The notes under the pieces were generated by a model. The model saw only the letters and a list, made by a program, of their open reading frames with translations, was not told the origin of the DNA and searched no databases. This document shows positions 1 through 8,641 of a stretch of 64,000 nt of DNA, one piece after another (the first letter of the stretch is position 1; the number at the start of each line of letters is the position of its first letter). Origin of the DNA: Candidatus Brocadiaceae bacterium (GTDB lineage Bacteria; Planctomycetota; Brocadiia; SM23-32); NCBI GenBank assembly GCA_012728835.1, contig JAAYEJ010000069.1:1-64000 (forward strand). Reading direction: 5' to 3'. A program made the translations under genes and the position numbers.

Positions 1-18
1 CTTGAGCACGTTTGCCAT
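1..18 (-). CDS. Start of probable istA-type transposase (partial)
   Basis: The first six codons read M-A-N-V-L-K, beginning at ATG 18-16 behind AAAGGAGG at 34-27 with 8 nt spacing. IstA proteins of IS21 elements often begin in this way, and the flanking terminal-type repeats support the reading. Only six residues are visible, so this is an inference from context rather than homology. Confidence 0.35.
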
Positions 19-125
19 CCACCACGCCTCCTTTCGGAGACGACAGTAGACGGCAACACGCCTTTCCCTCAAGGTGGCCGGTTTTGAAGTGTTCGGTCGT
101 GGCCGGTTTTAGGTGACCGATGACA
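1..125 (-). mobile_element. End of an IS21-family-like insertion sequence
   Basis: Two direct copies of GTGGCCGGTTTT lie at 74-85 and 99-110, 25 bp apart. Multiple short subterminal repeats of this kind are typical of IS21-family ends. Inside them, on the minus strand, a strong ribosome binding site (AAAGGAGG, 34-27) leads into an ATG at 18 that reads off the left edge. The minus strand reads TGTCA from 125, which would fit the TG terminus of IS21 elements, so I place the tip near 125; the exact boundary is inferred. The transposase genes lie outside the window. Confidence 0.5.
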
Positions 126-706
126 GTGGCGCGGCCGCGCTGGTTGTAGCTCTGGTGTTCCTGCTGAGGAACTACGTTGGCGAGCGAATACGGCAGGATG
201 TTAGGGCCACGTACGAGAAGCAACTCGCAGAGCATCGGGCAGCACTGAGCCAGGAACTGGATGGATTCCGCGCACGCCTCCAGCAGGAAGCCGAGAAGCA
301 CAGGATGGAGCTTCAGACGCTTGTGAAACAGCGCGAAGCCAGCGCCTGCTTGGCCGAGTTGCTGGAGCAGCGCTACTTCGCGTACGACGCCCAGCACGAG
401 AACGAGTGGCGGGCCCATACGGCTGCGGCCTACTGGAAGCTGATCCCCTGGCTAAGCGCTGATCTCGTAGTGGCGTTGAGCGACTGCTTGGCAGATAATG
501 GTCAGCACAAAGACGATGTTCGGCGTCTTCTGGAGGTAATGCGCCAGGAAACGCAGGGAGAATCCTACGAGCCACTCGACCCGCTGCGCATGATCAACTG
601 GCCGCTCATCCCTGCGAATTTGGACGTCTCCACAACTACTCCACCCACGTCAGGCGGCGGACCCAGCGAGGCAGGCCATCGACAGCAGTCCCCCGAAGCG
701 GAGTAG
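113..706 (+). CDS. Membrane-anchored coiled-coil protein of unknown function, possibly 5'-truncated
   Basis: About 197 aa starting at GTG 113. A short hydrophobic stretch (residues 8-18, AALVVALVFLL) is followed by a charged, probably coiled-coil helix (about 25-75), then a helical domain with a W-K-L-I-P-W motif near 110 and a low-complexity Pro/Ser/Gly tail. I do not recognise a characterised family; the single N-terminal helix plus coiled coil suggests a membrane-tethered cytoplasmic protein. The GTG start and first few codons fall inside the presumed IS21 end, so the native start was probably lost or replaced when the element inserted. Base composition matches the neighbouring low-GC cassette, not the bulk of the window. 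Confidence 0.6.
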   Translation: MTDDSGAAALVVALVFLLRNYVGERIRQDVRATYEKQLAEHRAALSQELDGFRARLQQEAEKHRMELQTLVKQREASACLAELLEQRYFAYDAQHENEWRAHTAAAYWKLIPWLSADLVVALSDCLADNGQHKDDVRRLLEVMRQETQGESYEPLDPLRMINWPLIPANLDVSTTTPPTSGGGPSEAGHRQQSPEAE

Positions 707-765
707 TCGACTTTGTTCAAGGAGCTTACAGGATGCCATGCGCGAGAGTGCTCGTTGGCGGGGTT

Positions 766-2064
766 TCAGATCAGGTCGTATGATTCAAGGTACTCCTCAT
801 ACGCAGACCGCCACACTTCGACATGGGCACCAGACTCGTACAGAGGGTCCTCCTGAAACCGCCCATTCAGGTAGGACGCGTTCCGCTCTGCGTCCTGCAA
901 CCATTGTAGGACTGCCGCACGCCTGGTGTCCTCATCCATACCGTCCAGTTCGTGTTCCGCTGCTGAGAGGCGCTGCAAGTAATGCTTGCGCGCCTCCGTC
1001 ACCACGTTGAGATCCTCTTGCCAACCAAGCACTGAACTGGCATCCCGTCCAGCTTGCAGTGCGTCCAGCAGCGGTTCTCCAGCGGGTGTTCGGTCATCCT
1101 CAAACAACCACAGGAGGCGTTGGTCGCGCAGCCGCTCGAGGTCTGTTGCCGTCAAGTACTCTGCGATACACGCCGCCGAGAAGAAGCGAGGGAGGGCCCC
1201 ACCACCCCCTCTCTGTACAAAATCTGCGAAGTTGAGCCTGCGCCCTTTGTTCTCGTAGCCGCCGGCAAACCCCATGGCACCAGCGCCGCGGCACACCATG
1301 CCGAACTCGGCTGCGAAGTTGACGAAGACGCCCAATCCCGCATCCTGGCCAAGTACGTGGGAGAGCGTCAGCAGAGCCCTGGCCACCTCTCGGTGCATTA
1401 GCCGTCGGGACTCACCACGCGTCTGCTCCAGCACCACGTAGACGCCATCGAGATGCTCGCGTACCGTGAGCTGATCGATAGCAATGGCTATGATCGGGTT
1501 GTCCTCGCTTCCGTCGCGGAGCAGGCAGCTGTCGGATATGGCTAACGTGGCAAATCTGGGCAGGTCGACTGTCTGGGACGCCTGCAGACCGGCGTCGATC
1601 CACAGCATCACGTCATCGAGGTCGCTGTTGATGTCAGACACTAGGGGCGAAGGTAGTATGAGATGCGAAACTGGGAAACCCACCTGGAATTCAACAGCAG
1701 CTTGAGCATAGGGCTGAATCTCTGTTCGACTGGTTGGCAGCCGGGCTGGCCACCGTCCCTCCAGATCGTCGGTCACGCCCCTCACCCACTCAAGCCTCCC
1801 CATTTCGTCGCTGTCGTATTCCTCGACCTCCAGGGGGAACCACGGGTATGTGGCAAGGCGAGCACATGTCCGCTCGCAGTCCTCAAGTGGCAGAGCCGAC
1901 ATGTACAGCTGCGGGTCGAAGAACAGAGCACCCGGGTCCTGGATCGGAAGCGCCCGTCGTTCAGCGGATGCGATGTCGACTGCGCTTGCCGCGCAGAGCA
2001 ATCCACTCACACCCGCGTCTGGAGCAACGTCTCCCCACCGGTAACCGAGGTTGGCGCAGAACAC
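766..2064 (-). CDS. Unknown 432-aa protein, third gene of kinase/nuclease-like cassette
   Basis: Start chosen at GTG 2064: AAAGGAG sits just upstream and the preceding kinase gene ends 14 nt before; the frame is open further upstream but would overlap the kinase. Alternating hydrophobic strands and helices (for example D-G-V-Y-V-V-L-E, then G-L-G-V-F-V-N-F) suggest an alpha/beta, possibly barrel-like core over the first 290 residues, followed by an acidic helical C-terminal region (about 300-432) with many E/D/R residues. No signal peptide or membrane helix. I cannot assign a family. Tight coupling to the kinase suggests it is either the kinase's substrate or the effector of the module; that is inference. 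Confidence 0.6.
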   Translation of the reverse strand: MFCANLGYRWGDVAPDAGVSGLLCAASAVDIASAERRALPIQDPGALFFDPQLYMSALPLEDCERTCARLATYPWFPLEVEEYDSDEMGRLEWVRGVTDDLEGRWPARLPTSRTEIQPYAQAAVEFQVGFPVSHLILPSPLVSDINSDLDDVMLWIDAGLQASQTVDLPRFATLAISDSCLLRDGSEDNPIIAIAIDQLTVREHLDGVYVVLEQTRGESRRLMHREVARALLTLSHVLGQDAGLGVFVNFAAEFGMVCRGAGAMGFAGGYENKGRRLNFADFVQRGGGGALPRFFSAACIAEYLTATDLERLRDQRLLWLFEDDRTPAGEPLLDALQAGRDASSVLGWQEDLNVVTEARKHYLQRLSAAEHELDGMDEDTRRAAVLQWLQDAERNASYLNGRFQEDPLYESGAHVEVWRSAYEEYLESYDLI

Positions 2065-2078
2065 GTTCGGCTCCTTTC

Positions 2079-2891
2079 TTACTCGGACAAATCGGCGATG
2101 AGCGCAGCCCCGGATGAGGGGCGGTCTACCGGTCGCGCCTTCAGGAGCCAATGAATCGATGAGGCCACCCGCGCTGAGACGCCGCACCGATCGCGCACGT
2201 GTGGTGGGTCGACCCGGCCGATCAAGTCTTGGCGACCGCCGAATGGGTGCGATCCACTGACCGCCTCGTAGGCGACGATGCCGAGAGAGAACAGGTCCGA
2301 CCGGAGAGTCAGCCCCGGCCTCCCTGCCATTTGCTCAGGGGACATGTACCCGGGCGTCCCCCATACCCGCCCGTACAGCGTGAGCGTCGTCTTGTCAAGG
2401 TGCTTGGCGATGCCAAGGTCTATGAGGAACACGCTCCCATCCCGGGCGACGACTATGTTCTCCGGCTTGACGTCTCGATGGACGATGCGCAGAGCCCACA
2501 TGGCGTCAATCGCCTGAGCGATGCGCTGGCAGACACGGACGACACGGGACTCAGCAAGCTGCCCGGCCCCGAGGAGTTCGTGTAGATTGGGGCCATCGAT
2601 GTACCCCGTGAGCGTGTACACACAGTCCTCGCCCCTGATCTGCGTCTGCCCCCAGTCGACCAGCTCGACAATGCTGTCGCACCTTAGGTCCCTCAGGGCT
2701 TCGACCTCCCGCTCAACCCGGACCTGGACGTTGTCCCTCCTTGCGTAGACTTTGAGGGCAGCGGGGCTCCCGTCTGAAGCTTCAGCAAGCCAGACACACC
2801 CCTGGCCCCCTTCCCCCAGAGAGCGGATTGCCCGAAGCCCCCCGACCGCCGCCTCAATCTCGTCCTGTGTGAGTGGCGGGACGAAGGCCAT
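2079..2891 (-). CDS. Hanks-type serine/threonine protein kinase (soluble, kinase domain only)
   Basis: 270 aa, essentially one complete kinase domain. Visible motifs in order: glycine loop G-E-G-G-Q-G, the Lys strand A-L-K-V-Y, helix-C Glu in V-E-R-E-V-E-A, the catalytic loop HRDVKPEN, D-L-G in place of D-F-G, S-P-E-Q-M (APE region) and a D-L-F-S-L-G-I helix F. There is no transmembrane segment or extracellular sensor, unlike most bacterial PknB-type kinases. The start is the ATG at 2891, which overlaps the stop of the upstream gene as TGATG, so the two are translationally coupled; a longer start at 2957 would run inside that gene. All key catalytic residues are present, so an active kinase is expected. 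Confidence 0.9.
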   Translation of the reverse strand: MAFVPPLTQDEIEAAVGGLRAIRSLGEGGQGCVWLAEASDGSPAALKVYARRDNVQVRVEREVEALRDLRCDSIVELVDWGQTQIRGEDCVYTLTGYIDGPNLHELLGAGQLAESRVVRVCQRIAQAIDAMWALRIVHRDVKPENIVVARDGSVFLIDLGIAKHLDKTTLTLYGRVWGTPGYMSPEQMAGRPGLTLRSDLFSLGIVAYEAVSGSHPFGGRQDLIGRVDPPHVRDRCGVSARVASSIHWLLKARPVDRPSSGAALIADLSE

Positions 2892-3625
2892 CACTTCCTG
2901 CCTTTGGCTGTCGCTGGAATAACTGCCCAGCGGCCAGTATCTGCGCAGAGATCGCACAGGACACGGAGCCGCGCGAAGTGTGGCTTGATTCCGCGCATAC
3001 TCCCACCTCCGCGAGCCAGAAGACGAACCGACACACCATCTCCCGGGTCGACCAGTGCGACGCCAACGCGCGCGGACCTGAATGCATTGAGCGACTGCTC
3101 AATCCGCACAGTCTCGGAAGCGGGGAAGGCAACATACGAATCGGACGTGTAGGCCCTGTTGTAGCTCGCCTGCTGCAAGGCGTCCCGCCAATCAGTCAGT
3201 TTGGCCTCAACCGTCAATACTCTTGTCGGCAGGAAACTCACCCATTCAGTCGGCTCGAACGTTGCCTCGCCGTACTGGCGTAGCAGGCCGGCTTCGACCA
3301 AGCCATCCAGGAATCGCTCCTTCAGCGTCTGCCAGTCTATCCAGAAATGCTGGAGCAAGAGGTGCCTGTTCACCCTCCTGCCGGACGCGAAGCGAGCCAG
3401 GACCAGCATCTCTGAGCCCGATAGGTTTGACAGAGAGATCGCGAAATCTGCGTCCGTCAGGCCATCGAGACACGGGAACTCAGCGTACGCAATGTCGACG
3501 GAACGGCGGCCCAACGGGAACTCCACGGTCATTACGTGCGGGGAGGCCAGATCGACCACCTCGGACATCGCATCCTTAAGGCAGTCAACAAGCGCCGATT
3601 CTGATGGGAAAGTGGCGGTCCTCAC
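2891..3625 (-). CDS. Probable PD-(D/E)XK nuclease-fold protein, first gene of cassette
   Basis: About 244 aa. The start is uncertain: GTG 3625 has GGGAGG about 10 nt upstream, while ATG 3643 (250 aa) lacks a visible ribosome binding site. An N-terminal region with R-R-S-V-D-I-A-Y (about 40-50), a winged-helix-like middle (L-S-G-S-E-M-L-V-L-A-R onward) and a C-terminal strand T-V-E-A-K-L followed by D-W-R-D-A-L-Q-Q-A are arranged like the D...ExK core of restriction-endonuclease-like proteins. The assignment is by motif pattern only. It overlaps the kinase gene by one base. A nuclease-like protein coupled to a kinase in a mobile island is suggestive of defence, but no function is proven. Confidence 0.6.
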   Translation of the reverse strand: MRTATFPSESALVDCLKDAMSEVVDLASPHVMTVEFPLGRRSVDIAYAEFPCLDGLTDADFAISLSNLSGSEMLVLARFASGRRVNRHLLLQHFWIDWQTLKERFLDGLVEAGLLRQYGEATFEPTEWVSFLPTRVLTVEAKLTDWRDALQQASYNRAYTSDSYVAFPASETVRIEQSLNAFRSARVGVALVDPGDGVSVRLLARGGGSMRGIKPHFARLRVLCDLCADTGRWAVIPATAKGRK

Positions 3626-3961
3626 AGTGTCTAATCCTCCCATGGGCCGGGAAAGCGTCCACCAGCTCTATTCAATGATACCACGTACTCGAAGGTGAAC
3701 GCACCTTGCGACAGCGGATCCTCCTGGCCAGCGGGTCTACCATGTCCCTCGTGCGCTCGTCTTGGGCCAGAGCACCGTCACCCGCCCTCCTCGCCTGAGC
3801 CGCAGCCCCTGTCCAGTCAGGCCCGTGGCAGCATCCTAAGGTCTCTATCCGGGATGTCAATGGTGAGTCTCCGACATGGTGGCACTTGCGCCAGACCAGC
3901 TGCTGCCGCAGCGCGGGTGTTGGCTCGGCGCGGGGGGCCAACGCCCAACACTTGGGCCTGG
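3626..3961. other. Intergenic stretch between cassette and integrase remnant
   Basis: No convincing gene on either strand. It contains the upstream region of the three-gene cassette (the AT-richer stretch around 3660-3685 may hold its promoter, but no good -35/-10 pair is apparent). No tRNA, attachment-site repeat or other structure was recognised. Confidence 0.4.
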
Positions 3962-4423
3962 TCACTGCGCTTGTCGCTCGTCGTCTGCCCCTCCCGCGCT
4001 GGGTACATGAGCAGTCAGGCCTGGCAACGCCTTCAGCGCACCGGCAACATCGAGGAGGGTCGGGTCGGTGTATGCGTTCATGGTGAGGTCGAGGGAGGAG
4101 TGGCGCAGGGCGGCTTGGGCGGTGCGGGGCGCCACGCCGTTCTTGCTGAGGTGGGTGCCGAAGGTGTGGCGGAGGGCATGGAGGTCGACCGTGCGGCCGC
4201 GCTCGTCCTCCTTCGAGATGCTGGCCGCAGCCAGGTCCAAGTTGAAGCTCTTGATCAGGTTGCGCGGCACCGCGAACAGCGGCTCCTGCTCCGACAGGTT
4301 CAGCGGTAGGGGAGTACCGACCTCTTCCGCCTCGACCCGCAGGGCCTCGAGCTTCTCGCGCAGCCAGTCGCGCAGGTCCTCGACATGGCCCGCAGGGGGA
4401 TCCGAGTTCCTTGCTCCGGTCAT
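3962..4423 (-). pseudogene. Truncated tyrosine recombinase/integrase (C-terminal catalytic half)
   Basis: The reading frame encodes the C-terminal part of a phage-type integrase: H-A-L-R-H-T-F-G-T-H-L gives the catalytic His and second Arg, A-L-R-H-S-S the third His, and M-N-A-Y-T-D the nucleophilic Tyr. The N-terminal SAM-like DNA-binding domain and the first catalytic Arg are absent, because within 40 bp upstream the sequence becomes the 3' end of an unrelated secreted protein gene. With about 153 aa where roughly 350-400 are usual, it is very unlikely to be active. It marks the right border of the low-GC island and suggests integrase-mediated acquisition followed by decay. Confidence 0.8.
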
Positions 4424-4459
4424 CCCGCTGGAGACGTGCGTGTGGCCGGAGCGGTCGGG

Positions 4460-7400
4460 TCAGTCCGCTTCCGGCACCAATGCAGCGAGTATCAAGGGGG
4501 TGGACAACCGGGTCAACTGCTCGACCACGTCCCCGTAGACCGCGCTGGCGGCCTGCGTTTCCGCCTTCGCATCGGCCGACGACGTCTCCACGAGCCGGTT
4601 CGGCGGATACCAGTTCGCGGCGAGTTCGCCGCGCGAGTAGCGATGCACCTGCTGCCACTCCCAGAGCAGGAGAAGGGCCAGATGCCAGTTGCCCGGGCTT
4701 TGCACGAACTCGACGGCACCCAGCGCCCGGTAGTCGATCTGGTGCTGTTCCAGCACGCTGCTGTCGGGATGGCCGCCGATCACCAGGCTGCGGATGTTGT
4801 TCAGCGCGGCACGCGTGGCCGCCGGATCGTTGCCGGCCCGGGCGCCTTCCGGACCGCAGATCGTCTCCACGTGCGGCCGGGCCGCATCGAGGATGGCGCC
4901 GACCTGACGGAAGAACCGGTTGTGATCCGGCACCCAGGAGAGGAGCTGGTTGTAGCCGGCCATGGCCCGGCCTTCCTGCACAACGTCGTCGAGCTGCAGG
5001 CCCCAGTCCGCGGCCGAGAGCAGCGCCGTCAGTGAGGTGCTGAAGCCGGCGACGACCTGGTTGGAGACCGAATTGCCCGCCACGGTGAGTGCGTTGGCGA
5101 GACGGTCCACGACGAAGATCCCCGTGGCGGTTGTGAGCCGGAGGCGCAGCAGGTCGTCCGGCACGGCGCCGAAGATGCCGATCGCGTCGCGGCCGTACGA
5201 GGTCACCACCGCCATCGCCGCGTCATAGGCGGCCGTGCTGGTGTTGCGCGCGCGCAGGTCGTCGGCGATCTGGCGGTGCCGGGAACCCTCACCGTTGCCG
5301 AAGAAGAGCTTCGTGCTGGCCTTCAGCGGCGCCAGCAGGGCCACGGCCTGGGCCTCGCGCTCGTAGCCTACCCAGTTGCTCGGGAAGACCCAGACGGTCG
5401 TCTCACGCTGCGCGTCATCGCCCTGTTGGAGGACGATGTCCAGCGGCAGCGGTCCCCGGGTCTCCACCAGGGAGGCATCGATCGCCTCCCCCCAGTCCAC
5501 GGCCGTCAGGTAAGGGAACACGGCGGTGCCCGGTCCCGTCCGATCACGGCGGGCCAGTATAACGCCTTCCGGGCTGAACACCTCGACCTGTTCCCGCCGA
5601 TCCAGCGAGAGGATGTGGAAGGTCTCGATGTCCGGGGGCAGGATGAACACGTTGTCGCTGGCGGCCGTGATGCCGTGCGACCGCTGCGTGCCCCCGAACA
5701 GGATGGCGGGCGGCGTCTCCGGCAGGGGCTCGAGGCGGACATAGGTGTTCGAATCGCGGCCCCGCTCCAGCCATTGCTCGGCCCGGAAGAGCCATTCGCG
5801 GCCGTCCGCCGCATCCCGGACCCGGAGGCCGACCACGTGCCACCCGGGGTTCTTCCGGGCATTGTCGTGGCGCAGCACGGCGAACGCGACATCGGGCACG
5901 GCGGGTTGGTCCGGAAGGGTGAATGCGTCCGTGGCGCCCCGCTCCATGGGATCGGTGTTCATCACGACGTGGCGCGCCGCCGTCAGCAGCATGTCGCCCG
6001 TGCCCCACCGATCCCCGTTCTCGTCCGGCGCACTGATCAGCGCCAGCCGGACCTCGGCGTCGGTGCCGGCCCGGTCCAGGTCACCCGTGACGACTTCGAC
6101 CTCGTAACTTGTTGTCCGACCGGTATCGAACGAGGCGGGATAGGCGGTGCCGAACAGCGCCCGACCCACACGGAGTGTCCGCGTCACGCTGCCCTCAAAG
6201 CCCTGCACGTCCGTCACCGTCAGCGTAACACCGATGGGGCCGCCGTCGCCGAACGTGCGAACCGGCGCCCGCGAGACATGGGGCACGCGTTCGCCGAAGT
6301 CCCAGCTGTAGCGGAACAACGGGTATCCCTCCGGATCGCGGGACCGTGCGGGGTCGAATCGGATGGCCGGGTCCCAGAAGCGGTCTTCGGCCGGGTCGAC
6401 GAGGCCGAAACCGGCCACGGGCGGCGCGTCGCCGGGCCTGCGCTGCTCCCGCAACGGTCGCTCACCCCAGCGTCCGTCCCGGGTCGCGACCGGCCCTTCG
6501 ACAACCGCGAGCGTAAGCTCCTCCCAGACCGGTTCCGCCGGTTCCACGCGTACGGGCGGATGCTGCACGTCCACGGCGCGCTCGCGAGCGTCGAGCGGCG
6601 GCGCCAGGCCGAGGTTCGGCGACGGGCCGAACCCGATGCTCGCGACCTCCCCTCCCGCTCCAAGCCGGGCCGTCAGCAGTTCCGGGTGCGAGGTCAACGC
6701 CTGCACGTAGCGGATGCCTTCCGGGAAAGGGTGGGAGAAGGAGTCCGAGGAACCGGCAATCGCCGCGCCGCCGTCGGCCAGCGGCACGATCGCATGGCCG
6801 TAATCGTCGGAGTGCTCGCTCTGGGCCCCGCTCTGGCGTTTGGCCCCGAGCACGCGCACCCAGTCCACGGCCCCCGCCGCGCTCAGCCGCGCGACGACGG
6901 CGCCCCAGTTCCAGTGCCCTTCGTCCTGCCCCCAGTGGCTCGTCGCGCCCGTCAGGAACAGCGCCCCGCCGGACACCGCCAGGTCGCGGATCTCCGTGAT
7001 CATCCCGTAACCCGTGTCCTCGGTCAGCATCGTGCTCCACGCCACGGCCGGTTCGTCGCCCCCGGGCGTCAGGCACACCACAAGGGCCTCCTGCGAACTG
7101 GTCGCGGTCTGCGTGCTCCTTAGTTCATAGGTGGCTCCGAAGAACAGCGACCCCCCGCCCGCGGCCAGCGCACGGTATACCAGGCCCCGGCCCACCCCGT
7201 GGCCTGCGTGGCAGGCGAACGGCTGGGGGACAACGCGCCACGCGCCCAGCAGGTCGCCGTCGGCGCCGATGCCCAGCACCAGGTCCGGCGCCGTGCCGAG
7301 CCAGACCGTCCCATCCGGCATCCCGGCGAGGTCCGCCCTCTGCCGGAGCACGTTGATCGACCCCCGGCCGAGACTTCTCAGCCGCCGTGCCCAGACGGCC

Positions 7401-8104
7401 CGCGGCGCCGCCCCTTCCAGCCCGGTCAAGCGCGCGACGATCAGGACCGGTTCCTCCCCCGCGCCCGGGCGCGACATGGCCAGGCGCGTCGTGCCGACCA
7501 CAATCAGATCGCCCGACGCGTGGAGCAGCACGTCTGTGAAACGCACGATGTCGTTGAAGGCCAGGGCGCGCACCACCGATCCGTCGCCGGACAGGAGCAG
7601 GAGATGGTCGCGCCACGCCAATGCATACGACGCGGCCGATCCAGGCGGCAGCGTGCAGATGTGAGCCCACCCGCCATGCCGCGCATGGCCGGCGTCGTCG
7701 GCGGACGGGCGGCCGGGCGGGTCCGTGATGTACTCGTGCGACCAGACGACGGAGCCGTCCGGCCCGACCAGGCCCAGCGCCACGTCGGCCGGCGGCGTGC
7801 CCTCGGGCATCGGATCGCCGACGAACGCCGCGACGAGCACGCCGTCCCCGGCGCCCGGAGAGATGTCGGTGCCCACGAGGTGACCGGCCGGCGCCGGATG
7901 GACGCCGGGCTCGCGGGACTGCAACTCCTGGCGGCCCGTGGTGAAGACGCGCATCCACGTGGACCCGCCCGGTGCGTCGGCCAGAGCGGGCGCTGCAAGC
8001 AGGCCTGCGGCCGGCAGCATCAGAAGCCATCTGAGCAGCGCCTTCCGGAATCCGGCAGCCGATCCCACGACTCCCCATCCGTCTCTCCGCGCACCACTTC
8101 TCAT
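4460..8104 (-). CDS. Large secreted protein: N-terminal propeller-like repeats, PKD domain, unknown helical C-terminus
   Basis: 1214 aa from ATG 8104, chosen because AAGGAGG lies 7 nt upstream and a signal peptide follows (Arg-rich n-region, then L-L-R-W-L-L-M-L-P-A-A-G-L-L-A-A-P-A-L-A). Residues about 45-500 contain repeated propeller-type segments (D-G-T-V-W-L-G, D-G-G-A-A-I-A-G). A PKD-like module follows near 570-650 (F-D-P-A-R-S-R-D-P-E-G with W-D-F-G and T-L-T-V-T-D). The last 350 residues are helical and resemble nothing I know. Probably an exported, surface or periplasmic protein. It reads toward, and ends 36 bp from, the integrase remnant. Substrate unknown. Confidence 0.8.
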   Translation of the reverse strand: MRSGARRDGWGVVGSAAGFRKALLRWLLMLPAAGLLAAPALADAPGGSTWMRVFTTGRQELQSREPGVHPAPAGHLVGTDISPGAGDGVLVAAFVGDPMPEGTPPADVALGLVGPDGSVVWSHEYITDPPGRPSADDAGHARHGGWAHICTLPPGSAASYALAWRDHLLLLSGDGSVVRALAFNDIVRFTDVLLHASGDLIVVGTTRLAMSRPGAGEEPVLIVARLTGLEGAAPRAVWARRLRSLGRGSINVLRQRADLAGMPDGTVWLGTAPDLVLGIGADGDLLGAWRVVPQPFACHAGHGVGRGLVYRALAAGGGSLFFGATYELRSTQTATSSQEALVVCLTPGGDEPAVAWSTMLTEDTGYGMITEIRDLAVSGGALFLTGATSHWGQDEGHWNWGAVVARLSAAGAVDWVRVLGAKRQSGAQSEHSDDYGHAIVPLADGGAAIAGSSDSFSHPFPEGIRYVQALTSHPELLTARLGAGGEVASIGFGPSPNLGLAPPLDARERAVDVQHPPVRVEPAEPVWEELTLAVVEGPVATRDGRWGERPLREQRRPGDAPPVAGFGLVDPAEDRFWDPAIRFDPARSRDPEGYPLFRYSWDFGERVPHVSRAPVRTFGDGGPIGVTLTVTDVQGFEGSVTRTLRVGRALFGTAYPASFDTGRTTSYEVEVVTGDLDRAGTDAEVRLALISAPDENGDRWGTGDMLLTAARHVVMNTDPMERGATDAFTLPDQPAVPDVAFAVLRHDNARKNPGWHVVGLRVRDAADGREWLFRAEQWLERGRDSNTYVRLEPLPETPPAILFGGTQRSHGITAASDNVFILPPDIETFHILSLDRREQVEVFSPEGVILARRDRTGPGTAVFPYLTAVDWGEAIDASLVETRGPLPLDIVLQQGDDAQRETTVWVFPSNWVGYEREAQAVALLAPLKASTKLFFGNGEGSRHRQIADDLRARNTSTAAYDAAMAVVTSYGRDAIGIFGAVPDDLLRLRLTTATGIFVVDRLANALTVAGNSVSNQVVAGFSTSLTALLSAADWGLQLDDVVQEGRAMAGYNQLLSWVPDHNRFFRQVGAILDAARPHVETICGPEGARAGNDPAATRAALNNIRSLVIGGHPDSSVLEQHQIDYRALGAVEFVQSPGNWHLALLLLWEWQQVHRYSRGELAANWYPPNRLVETSSADAKAETQAASAVYGDVVEQLTRLSTPLILAALVPEAD

Positions 8105-8318
8105 GACGCGCCTCCTTGACGGGCCGGCACTCACTCGCAGCCGGGCGCTCAACTGTCGCGAACCTTCCGCTACAACGCCGCCGATCACATGCTTTCGCAT
8201 CGAGGAGCACTGACCATGCGGTCTGCTCCTGCGCATCCTCCCTTTCGCATGAGGCGGCGCCGCATGTCAGAAACTCCGACGCCACAGCCGGGTGGAAGGG
8301 GGCGCTCTCATGGAGAGA

Positions 8319-8348
8319 ATCTTAGCTGATGCGGGTTGCAGACATCAA
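8319..8348 (-). promoter_or_regulatory. Candidate sigma70-type promoter for the PKD protein gene
   Basis: TTGATG (8348-8343), 18-bp spacer, TAAGAT (8324-8319), about 215 nt upstream of the ATG at 8104, implying a long leader. Confidence 0.4.
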
Positions 8349-8612
8349 TGGGGCGACGCGGCCGCGGCGACGGAGCCAGCCACTGGCTGGAGGGCGAAGA
8401 TGACGCACGTCAGAGCCCTCATTGCCGGCCCTGTTGCGGCACCCGGCAAAGCTCAGGGGCCCGGAGCGGGCGGCAGGCAGGCATCGGCGCTTCGGGAGTC
8501 CCGCACTCCTTCGCAGGTCATCCCGAGCTTGCTGCAGAAGGCGCCGCTCGCCGTCCGGTCGAAGGGATCGACCGGCGACGGGCAGTCATCGATGAGCCTT
8601 TCTGCGCTGTGG

Positions 8613-8641
8613 TTCCCGCGGCCGTGCCTATGAGTTAGAAT
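8613..8641 (+). promoter_or_regulatory. Weak candidate promoter for the metallo-hydrolase gene
   Basis: TTCCCG (8613-8618), 17-bp spacer, TAGAAT (8636-8641), 28 nt before the start codon at 8669. The -35 match is poor. Confidence 0.3.

Noticed and set aside
3672-4658. A 328-codon minus-strand frame over the integrase remnant
   Set aside because: Wrong frame: the integrase motifs H-A-L-R-H and N-A-Y-T lie in the frame of 3962-4423.
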